From assembly GCF_021347895.1 (NCBI RefSeq), contig NC_067119.1, positions 5,840,534 to 5,904,533 on the forward strand: 64,000 nucleotides of DNA, given 5' to 3'. The notes under the pieces were generated by a model, which saw only the letters and a list, made by a program, of their open reading frames with translations, had not been told where the DNA came from and ran no database searches. Both the position numbers and the translations under genes were made by a program. Positions 1-64,000 of this stretch are shown here, piece by piece (position 1 is the first letter of the stretch; the number at the start of each line of letters is the position of its first letter). The DNA comes from Acanthochromis polyacanthus. Lineage: Eukaryota > Chordata > Actinopteri > Pomacentridae.

Positions 1-3000
1 TTAGAATGAGGCTTCTCCGTTTGCCGTCACCATAACTATCTCCAGAAAGTAATTCTACATCAAATCATGATGCAGAACATTTTATCTTTACAGCATTGTT
101 TTCCTCTCGTACTCGCTCCGTCTATTTGCTTTCTAAAATTACCTCCTTCCATTGCGTTTCTATTTTGTCTTTCTCTTTCCAAACAGCTGCTGCCGAGCTT
201 CTCTTTCTCCTTCGACTGTCTGTCTTTCTCCACCAGCTGCCCACCATTCTTCCAGCTGTCTCTTTTCTTCAGGATTCAAGCCCCCTCCTAATAGTGGTGT
301 TTATTTTCTGTCAGGCTCTCTTTGTCCCAGACAGAATGGCATGCTCATTACACACATTTTTCCCACATTGAAGATGCACTGTACGGACGAGTCCTCCCTG
401 GAGACTAACAATCAGCTCTACTCATGTACTTTCCTGTGCATTTTTCACGTCTCCGAGGATAAGCGGCAGGATTTTTATTGTGTTTTATCAACAGAAAAAT
501 GACAGCACTGGTTGATTGTTTAAGAGGCTTGAAACAGATGTTTTTAAAGCAGTCGTGTGAGTTAGTGCTTTTAGAAGCTGCAAACTGTCACATCTTTAAA
601 GGTAACCAGTCAAATATGTGATGGGCTGGAAGCTGTCGTCGTGGTAACCAGGAAAACATTCAATGGAAACCCAGAAGATGATACAGGCGTCGTCACTTTC
701 CATTCATCAGAAACACATTTTTTTAAAACTTATTTTTTATTTACAAGAAAAAAACAGTTTCAAAAATGATTTACCATTTTTTAATGATTAATTTACATGC
801 ATTTTCTTTTAAATTAACATAAGATATCTGTAAAATAATTGTATTTTGTGTGTTAAAGTGTACATTTACAATTAAACGTAAAAAAAGTGGAATTAAAGTT
901 TGTAAATATACAAATTTTTGATGTGGATAATTTTTACAGTTTTGGACATTTCATTAATAAAATTGGTAATTAATACTTTTAAAAATTATTTATAAAATTA
1001 TTACTTTACTAGACATTATCTGTACTTTAACTGGTAAAATCTGCATAATGAGAGTTTAAGAAAACATTTAGGTCTTAATTTGTATAATTTTTCTTTCAAA
1101 TTTTGAATAAGAAAATATTGGTATTGTCACTTTCTAGTCACCAAAAACACATTTTATTCATTTTTTCAATCCTTAATTGACATACATTTTCTTCAAATTA
1201 TCAGAAAATATCTGTAAAATAACTATTTTGTCTTGATTAACATACACTTATATAAATTTAGAAATATACAGATTTTTGGACGTTTTTACAGCTTTGACCT
1301 TTTAAAAAAATGTTTACAGTCAACACAAATGAGTACTTTTTAAAAACTATTTTACTAGACATTATAATTTGGCAAATAAAATCTGTAAAATGAGAGTTTA
1401 AAAAGTGATTTACCAGTTTTCAAGCATCGATTTGTATAAATTTTCTTTGAATTAAGCTTTTTCTAGCTGAGTTGTTAAAAATAACCAGAAAAATATTAAT
1501 TATACAACAGAGTTGATAAAAAAAGCTAATATTTTGCTTCTACAGATGTATATTTGCTGGAAAAAATATAACTGAACATTTCACTGTAGTGCTGAATTAT
1601 TCTTTAAACAGTCAACTTTAACAGAGAAAAAAATATTAAAAATATGTAGAATAAATCATTTTATGAGGATCAGAGGTCATCTTTCATAGTTGGTTGTGAT
1701 GGGCTATTTGTTTGTGACCGTCATGCATGTTATATTTTAATATGCAGAGACGCTACATGTCTCTTTTGGGACATTTTTCATTGGTGTTATGTTGCCTCCA
1801 CATAAAAAAACTTCCTCTCTCCATTTGTCCTGCATCTCTAAACATGCCATTGTTTCCTTACATCACATAAAAGCAGTAATTTCTGAGGAAGCAGCCTCCC
1901 AGTGTGTCTGGTAATTTACTTCAGCTTACAGCTTGATGCATGGTATCATGGAAACTAGTTGCTGAAGCTGCTCTGATTTATAGTCTGAATGCGATATTGG
2001 CAGAAGGGCAGGATTTGTTTGCCTGGTTACAGAAGAACATTTAAAATGCTGATCGATACGTTACAGCCTCTGAAAAGGAAACATGCTGAGCAGCTTTTAC
2101 AAGGCCTTTCGAGCAAGCGGGAGAAAGCCATTACCAAAAAGGCTGTGACTGAACCTGAACGACTGGAGCCTTATAAAGTCACAGTTCTACATTTGTGCAG
2201 CTCATGAACCAAATGGGATGTTAAACGGATCAGATACAGTAAAAGAAGCGGCGTTGTCAAGGTGAAAGTACAGCCAGAAGGAATCCGTTTTACCTGAAGT
2301 TCATTTTAAGGTGCAAGTCTCTGTATACGTTTGAAGAGATTCAGGAAAAATCTGAATAATGATGCGATTGAAAATGCTGATTTTTATTTTGCGTCACGAT
2401 AGATCATAACCTGAAGCAGCTACAGGAAATAATTTAACGTACACGATATAGGATTGTAGCAGATATTCAATATGCAACATTCTCCATCTCATTTTGGCCA
2501 AAACAGATACAGGGGGTCCGACTTGCATTGGAGTCTGTTGTAAGTTGGAACTCCATCAGAAGAGTCTGACTTAAGCTTGGGAGCCATAATGAAGGACAAA
2601 AGCTTAGCGGAAGAAGCACAGTCCAATGTGGTGTACAACTTGCAAATGTAAACAAAGCCATCCTATAGTGCCACATGACAACGTATTCGTCTGCTCGACT
2701 CGCCAGATGAATCTGTTTTCATTTTGACATGACGGGTTTTTTGCAAATTCTTGTCCAATAAGCGAAGTTAAATTGGCCATAATTCGATGTTGGAAATCAA
2801 TGAAAGGGGAAAACTTTCAAGGACAGTAAATACTTTTCACTGTAGTTGGATATTAAAAAGTTGCTTTCCACTGCAGGAACTTGAGGACCATTTTGGATGG
2901 TCCAAACCTCTGTGTGTGGTCTGATCTTTGTAGAATCTCATTCAGGGCCGTTCTTGTGCTGACAGAGCTGAACTGTACTGGATTTAACTCTGAGTTAAAC

Positions 3001-5416
3001 TGGAAGCAAATGAGGCTAAAAAGTGTCGGTGACAGAGCTGTTCCTGTAAACGTTCATGCCACAACACCAATTACCAAATGGCAACAGAACAGTCTCGTCA
3101 GCAGTTTTTGAGACCGAAAGGTATGAATTATAGCCGTTACCAAACCTCTGCACTGTCCTCAAATGGCTGCATGGCCCAGAGCCAGCGAAGCTTCTATTAG
3201 CTAAACATGTCACGGACTAACAGAAGGAACGGAGCCAGTGTTCTTGGAAACCAGATCCACAGTTTGCTCCAAATTTTGCTCCTCATTTAATTTTTATATT
3301 ACCCCAAATTTACTGCCACGAGCATCAAATCATAAACTACTAAAGAACTTGGAAGTCACGGCAAGGTAACAGCGATTCCACTCCGAGTGAGGACACTCTA
3401 GTTCTCGTCAAATCTGAGGACGTTTTGTTCATCTCAAGCTGGATTTGATGCAAATATAAGGCGCAGATCAATTTTCTTCCCTTGGATATGTTAGAGAAGC
3501 ATAATAAGACACAAGAACTGACACTGTGTTAAGTTAAAGGTTGAACATGTGGAAGTCGTCCAACCCAGATGACATCCCACTTTCTTCCACTTCTGTCTGC
3601 CGTGACACGAATGCATGCTGCCGCATTATCCACATGAGAGGAAGAGGTAAAATCTCCAAAGTAATCCTTGTCATTTTCTGGCACCGAAGCAGACACTCAG
3701 AAAATCTCCCCTTTTGGCTCCAGTCTGAGTTTCTACTTTGGGCGGTGTCCAATATGAAATGACAGAGACAGAAAGAAAGAAAGAAAGAAAGCAAAGGAGC
3801 GTCGCCAAGCAGAGGACATAAATAACGAGGAGGAGGAGGAGGAGGAGGATGCAGCAAGATGAATGAACTAAATAATCTAAAGGCTCTGTCTTTTATAATT
3901 GTGTGCAGATTGTAGGTTTTGATAATAAGGGCTTTGAGTGTTAGTAGGGTGCACGGAGAAACAGAACAAGACATGGATTTAGGAGTGTCGTGCACCTGCC
4001 TGTAGCTTCCTGCCATCCTCCCTGCTGCTCACTAATCAGTGGGGCTGGATGGGGATGACGGGGCATCCTAACCTGCCATCAGCCAGCTGCTCTCCAGCAG
4101 GAATAAAACAGCCGGTGTCAAAGCAGTCACAGAGACGCTGCCACGAGTCGGTGTCACCGGGTATCTCTGAATGAGGGGAGGTTGAAGACCCTTGGAGCTG
4201 CTGCTGGTGACAGTTTGTCACTTCTAGCTCCTGGAATCTTGGTTTCAGATGTTATTTCTCTACATGGCTTGAATCAACAAACAACAAGTGGTTTGATTGG
4301 ATGTAACACACAGAAACGCCCACCGGGGATTGTTTATGTTCACGCCGTGGTCGTTGTTTTCAATTATTTCAGCGTTATTGTATTTTCTGTCTTGTTGGTG
4401 TGATGAATAACTCCAAACACTACTAGACCCATGAGCCTCTGCTCCTGTTGCCATGGAGAGGAGGCAACGAGACGGAAAGGCAGTTAGAGCGCATTCTCAA
4501 TGGTTTGTCATTTTTAGTTTTAAGTAAAATACATTCGCAGAATTCATCCAGAATCCAAACGCAGCAAATTTAATCTCCTAAACTCCAAAGCATTATTTTG
4601 CTCCTGTCAAATCTTTCCTCCTGGCGGGATCATTTTCACCACAATATGAAGTCTCAAACCTCTTTGGAAACAGCACCACCATTACTAGAAGTAAAGAGAA
4701 ATCATGAATGTGTTCTGTGCAATAAAACTAAACTGAATTGGTTGAAATTCTTTGAGTATGTATTTTGAGTAAATTGAAAACAGTTGTACCAATACTGGGA
4801 AAAAAACAAACAGTGGCTCCACATACTGCAGATATTTTACTACTTACATTTTTACAACTTCTACAAACTCAGCATTTTTCTCACTAATCTGCACATCAAC
4901 AAGATGTTTCACCATGCTGAATGTATCTTCCACAACCTGCTGACAACTTGCTCCTCTGGAAAACATTTCTAAGCCATGCTGCTTCTATTTTATTAATCAG
5001 GTGTTTTATTTTTCTCTCAGTTTCTTATTTTTTTTCCATGCTTGCCTCCACTCCACTCTATAAACACTGCCTGCAGTTCATCCTAAGAGTTCTTGAATTT
5101 TCCTCATGACTGTTGGTCGCAGCTGAGCCACTCGTGGCTTCTTTTAGTTGAAAAAAAATGTTTATTTTTGGCAAATTTTGTATTTTAAGATGTAGAATAA
5201 AGTGGTTGAGGTGCAGTTTTGGAACTTTAAGCTTATATTTAGGTAATCTTGTCAACAGAACGGCACTCCACACGATTAGTTCAAGTAAAATTTCAAAGAA
5301 AGTTGAAAACCAGACCGTTTTTTTTCTGTTTTTTGTTCTGATAATTAGTGTAATTTGAAGGATTTTTTTTAAACGGTAACTTGCCTCAGCATCCAAATTA
5401 GGAGGTTGGAGGCATA
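1..5416. other. upstream non-coding sequence
   Basis: No exon, RNA gene or intact element is recognised. 720-1500 is very AT-rich with recurring ctgtaaaata phrases shared with 25240-25800, 38000-38500 and 42280-42500. The 72-codon frame at 1989-2207 shows no family resemblance. Probably unc13b intron or 5' flank. Confidence 0.5.
3827..3849. repeat. (GGA)n microsatellite
   Basis: About seven units of gga; a short (GAAA)n run lies just upstream at 3772-3791. Confidence 0.9.
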
Positions 5417-5783
5417 CACTATCGTTCAAAAGCGGTTTGAGATCACTTAAAAATGTCTGTATTTTTGAAAGAAAAAACGTTTTTGTCAATGAAGATAACA
5501 TTAAATGAATGATAAATCCAGTGTAGACATTGTTAATGTGGTAAAAGACTATTCTAGCTGGAAACGGCTGATTTTTAATGGAATATCTCCATAGGGGTAC
5601 AGAGGAACATTTCCAGCAACCATCACTCCTGTGTTCTAATGCTACATTGTGTTAGCTAATGGTGTTGAAAGGCTCATTGATGATTAGAAAACCCTTGTGC
5701 AGTTATGTTAGCACATGAATGAAAGTGTGAATTTTCATGGAAAACGTGAAACTGTCTGGATGACCCCAAACTTTTGAACATCA
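5417..5783 (-). mobile_element. MITE copy A (~367 bp)
   Basis: The left edge is cactatcgttcaaaag and the right edge ccccaaacttttgaac, an inverted pair. The interior is the reverse complement of the element at 41037-41400: shared ggaacatttccagcaaccat, gcacatgaatgaaagtgtga and gctagctaatggtgtt-like blocks. It has no coding capacity. TA next to the left end fits a non-autonomous Tc1/mariner-type element. Confidence 0.8.
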
Positions 5784-8700
5784 GCTCCATCACCTAGGAA
5801 ACCAGGAGTAACATCCCATAATAGACCATTACTCTTAAATCTTAGATTTCCTTTTCAGTAACTGTTTGAAAATATCACATTTTAGGTTAAAATATGACTC
5901 TTTCACTACATGTTGGAAGCGTCTGGTTGACAAGTCCCATCACAAGGTAAGATGAGATAAGTTCTACGGGCAAAAATAGGATACAATCAAAAATATTTTC
6001 TCCAATGAAATAAGCAGATGAGTTCAGTTTTAGAGGACAATGTTGTGTTTGTATTTTTTGTGAAGAAAACAGCTTTTTATTATTTCATATTTTCAGAAAT
6101 GTGTGCATGTTTGACTGCAGCTGCTTTACTGTAAAAGTTTCTACATTGCAGTAACTTATGTAAGCAGAGTTGGAAAATAACCGCTTTAATGTGGCAGCTC
6201 GTCTTCCCTGAGGGCAGAATTGGTTTGACTTTGACTGCAGCTCATTTTCTACTTTTCAACGCTCTTTCTTTACACTGAGTATCTACAGCTCCGACATCTT
6301 CTTTAATCTCTCTCAAATACACAGGAATACTTAGTCTTTTTTCTTAGTTTCTTCACTAGAAGAAACTTAGTACAGTGACATAAAGGGATAAAGATCAACT
6401 ATAAATTACTGTCGCGATCAGAAGTTTTAGTCTCTTTTGGATTTATATGAGCTCAGCTGTAATGCACAATTTCTACAGTTTAAAAATTCAGTATGTAAAC
6501 TTTAAGCATCCAGTTTGTCCTGAATATTAGGTTTCACTGCCTTCGTAATCAATAAAAGTGTAAGGGTCAAAGCTATGGGTCCCCACTGACCAGAGGAAAG
6601 AAGGATGTGTGGAGAAATTCATTTCAAGCCAATCCAAGCTAAGAAGAGAAGATAATGGCATTTTACAAGCAATAAGAACCAAATAGAACCTTATATGTGT
6701 CAATGTTTGGTTGTTATAGTGGATATTCTACAGCAACAGATGGCGTATTGTTTTTGATTGCACAAATCATAAAATCTTAACAAGGATTTCTCTTTGTCTT
6801 GGATGTGAAATATCTTTATTCGTGTAGCTAATGATGTTTAGAGCTGTAAATTACTGGTGTTTTGCAATGAGCTGTATTAGTCTAAAAATGCAGGGTGTGG
6901 AGCTGAAATGATTAGTTGAAGAGCTGTTGTTTTTAATAATTTTATCAACTCAAAGTTCCTCTGTGGTTGTTGATTGCCCTCTTAAAACATCACATCTGTG
7001 TCTAACAGTTACACATTTAAAATCTATTTCCATGAAAATGATTCAATTTTTGCTTTTCTGGACTTACTTTGTAAATCAAAACGGACCAGCTGGGTTGTGT
7101 GTTTGCACCATTTACTGGCTTCAGTGAGGCTTTTTAGAGTAGTTACCAAAACAAACCTCCTTTTACTGCTCTTAAATATGGTAATCTGAGTGTAGTTGCT
7201 AGAGAAAAGTCACAATGAGACCCTCTCCGGTTGTTGAGTTAACCGCTAAAACTCATGTGGTTATCAGGTGTATATTTAGAATGACTAAATACCATTTCAC
7301 CATGTTTGGTGAACAGCCTTTGTCTATAACATCACCATCAAGAATGCAAAATTTGTCATCTAGGCTGCCTAACAAACCCCCTGTTGTTCTATTTCTTCCA
7401 TGCTCACACAACTGGAAAAACATCCAGTACTACTATAACTACTATTTGTTGCTGTTGTGGTGGAAGTTGTCAGATGCTATGTCGTCATGCAAACAAAAAG
7501 CCCCAAAAGGACGATTTCAAGGATGTTCCTGCAGTGGAACGCCACTGAATTCACCTCACAAACAGCTACACAGGATATCTATTATTAAATTCTGAAGCAT
7601 CTTTGGCCCGCTGGCCTGTAGGTTTGAGTGTGATGCTTGTTTTGACATATTGGCGAACTGTCTGTAAGCTCAGCAAAGGATCTGTGTCAGTTGACCTTTC
7701 TAAATTAAGCTGTAGCCCCAACAGACTCATGCTTCTCTGCTGTGTGAAGAGCAGGCTGAAATTTCCCACCATATTCCCCCATAATAGTCTCTGATTAAGT
7801 TTTAATGCTGCTGGAAAAGCTCTATCATTATAGGAACGTTCATACTCGCTACAGTAAACAACATGGTGCTCAGGTCACTTAAAAGGCCCTTATTGGTGGC
7901 TCATATATAAACATTCGTTCATATTTCTGCTTGCTTTGTAAATAGGTATTGTTATGAATCTGCAGAGGATGTTCAAAGCTTCATTTTTTCAAATTAACTC
8001 GCAGAGTTACTGTGTCCCCTTTTGAAATACCAATTAATTCCCCTCTGCTGCGCTACACTGCAGATTTTATTAAGAGGAAAATGCAAAGACCACTGAGTGC
8101 TTTGGGTGTTTTCATGACAAGGGGTGTTTATTATATAATTTCAGAGTTTCTCAACTGATAAATTGTAAAAGAAAAAAGTTTCCGTTGTGAAAGCTGATAA
8201 ACACCAGCTCTTCTTTGTGTCTCCTTTCTAGAGTTTTTTCTGCCATGAGCATTATCCCCTCATGTGCGATTTTGGCTTTAACATCCACCTTTGTTCTAAT
8301 TGCAGCGAATGTTTTTCGACTTTACACCCATTAAAAGGGCAAAAGAAGCAATCAATAGGTCAGTCAGTGAATCGGATTAAGCTGGTAGCATTGAGGGTAG
8401 CTGGCCAAACTCGTATGTCTCCGTTCAAACTCACAAGCCATGTGTTCTTCATTTCACCTCTGTGGAATATTTTCTCACCACAGATTGACATCACACGGAC
8501 ATGTAATTATATATGTTAATGTGTGTTAGCTTATGGCTGATGAAAGGCGGGTGTTGGACATGTTCTCTGTCAAATTTGGCCTGAACAGACGTTGATGGCA
8601 CGTTGACATTTTTTTCCAATATAACACTCACTGTAAACTATTGATGATCGGAGAGATTGGGAACTATATTATCATACATTGAAATACTATTTGCAATCTT

Positions 8701-9456
8701 CCCAAAAGCCCTGATATTAAATTAGCAATTCTTACTTTTCAAGAAGGTTCTGAGAGCTGAAGTGATTTCTGATGACATGGAACATGCATCATATGACAGG
8801 CTTTCTTGTTGAACCCCAAGATAACTGCTACTTCTTGGAGGTTACTCTTGTAATTCAGCATTTACACAAAAAATGATTGAGACAACTCAGATTCAGTTCA
8901 TTCAGATTATCTGGGGAACTTTGCTGTTCAGATTGACATGGTCAGTCTGTTCTGACATGAAAGATGTTCTCTGAAAGGTTGACTTAACCTGGATATTACA
9001 ATTCCAGGGGGGTGGGGAGACGTTTTAATTACTCATTTGGGATTGTCAATAAAAACACTACAACGTATTGTTTCTGCTTTCAGGGCAAGGAGAGGAAATG
9101 TGTTCAGAACAGAGCATGTATTTGGTTTCATGTTTTAGATTTAGTGTCAGTGAGTGTACAGACAGCTATGTCCCAGTGTTTCTCTGTTTACATGACATTT
9201 TAGTTGTTTTTTTATCTTTTAGAGTTGACAGATTAGATATGAGCAGGATATCGTTGTTTATCAGATTATAGCAAAGAGGATTATCTTCATTAAAGAAGGA
9301 ATGTATTTGCTCAAATATCATTTTCTTTTCTCCAGTTTCCAATTGACTTGGATGTTACTGTTTTTAATCTTTACAGATATTTTATTCTTTGTCTTTCTAT
9401 TTTAGTCATGGCCCACTGACATTGATTAGTTGGGCTGAAAAGCTTCCAACAAGCTT
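5784..9456. other. non-coding sequence upstream of the brain-type exon
   Basis: AT-rich sequence with no recognisable exon. If an internal promoter exists, its regulatory sequence would be expected in the 3' part of this stretch. Short open frames here have no family signature. Confidence 0.5.
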
Positions 9457-9462
9457 TATAAA
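9457..9462 (+). promoter_or_regulatory. TATA-like box before the brain-type start
   Basis: TATAAA lies 92 bp upstream of the long exon's ATG, a spacing that fits a transcription start near 9485-9490. In mammals the brain and ubiquitous Munc13-2 isoforms come from separate promoters, so an internal promoter is expected here. There is no initiator or CpG-island support, and the region is AT-rich, so this could be chance. Confidence 0.35.
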
Positions 9463-9476
9463 TGAACTATGACACC

Positions 9477-9521
9477 ATGAGTATTTTGACTGAATCTCCC
9501 ACTCACAATGTGGGGAACTAG
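9477..9521 (+). other. Upstream ORF (14 codons) in the putative 5' leader
   Basis: ATG in the context gacaccATGa opens a 14-codon frame (MSILTESPTHNVGN) that stops at TAG 9519-9521, 27 nt before the main ATG and in the same frame. If transcription starts at or above 9470 this would be a uORF able to reduce initiation at 9549. The stop is followed by gtaagg, so an alternative reading is the end of a 5' exon with a donor at 9522. Confidence 0.3.
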
Positions 9522-9548
9522 GTAAGGATAGTTTGTTCTCTTGAGAAT

Positions 9549-63747
<54,199 letters not shown>

Positions 63748-64000
63748 GTAAGGAACACACTTCTTTTTCTTCTCGTTCATTATTTCACACAATCCTTGGC
63801 TCTCCGGGACAAAAGGGAAGCTCGTCTTCGTTTATTTCCTTCTGACTCTTCAATAACATTTTGCCTGTTAAAGCACACAAACTTACCAACACTCAAAGCT
63901 CTTCTTTCCGGGTTTACACTTGAAATAAAGACGACAGGATAATATTAATAATACCTTTTTGTTGACAGCTTTCAGTACCGCGTTACAAGGTGTTCCACTC

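Noticed and set aside
1989..2207. 72-residue Lys/Arg-rich open frame
   Set aside because: No recognisable family, no splice context fitting unc13b, and a length expected by chance.
63969..64000. Possible next exon after gttgacag at the window end
   Set aside because: In the required phase it reads AFQYRVTRCST, not the W-F-E-P-F-V expected for the family, and the pyrimidine tract is weak.

Overview
The window is a vertebrate nuclear locus. It has long AT-rich introns, GT-AG splice junctions, Tc1-like and other DNA-transposon remnants, a tRNA-derived SINE with the architecture common in ray-finned fishes, and a LINE C-terminal fragment. Together these suggest a teleost fish, probably a percomorph, though the species cannot be fixed from the sequence alone.

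One protein-coding gene can be supported. It runs left to right from about 9.5 kb and leaves the window unfinished at 64 kb. It is an UNC13/Munc13 synaptic-vesicle priming factor, most like UNC13B (Munc13-2). A single 2.78 kb first coding exon (9549-12330) encodes an unusual long N terminus. This contains an acidic/coiled-coil segment like that of the brain-type Munc13-2 and Munc13-3 isoforms, not the N-terminal C2A domain of the ubiquitous isoform. Small linker exons follow (13958-13980, 14665-14714, 14819-14894, a 6-nt exon at 16904-16909, 22197-22271). Then come the C1 diacylglycerol-binding domain (26220-26439), a linker exon (27160-27387), the C2B calcium/phospholipid domain (35036-37915) and the MUN domain (about 40246-63747, continuing beyond the window). 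All junction phases agree, giving about 1651 codons in 19 exons. The first 9.5 kb has no recognisable exon. It is best read as an intron of the longer unc13b transcript, or as the promoter region of the internal (brain-type) start, with a TATA-like box and a short upstream ORF just before the ATG.

The introns hold most of the rest. There is one nearly full-length Tc1-like transposon (30757-32390, antisense, transposase broken by a frameshift and lacking the catalytic Glu). There are two SINE copies in opposite orientation with clear target-site duplications, two inverted copies of a ~365 bp MITE, two copies of another MITE, a LINE 3' fragment, and a decayed second Tc1-like element. Also present are a GATA/GATG microsatellite, a 1.1 kb A-rich minisatellite, a GGCTAATA-type minisatellite abutting an exon, three old local tandem duplications, and a 24-bp perfect inverted repeat.

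The observations most worth following are two phase-compatible candidate cassette exons of 36 and 42 nt inside the MUN-domain coding region, the 6-nt constitutive microexon, a lysine/glutamate-rich insertion in MUN, (TG)n tracts at three 3' splice sites, and the opposed SINE pair that brackets four exons and could promote exon circularisation.
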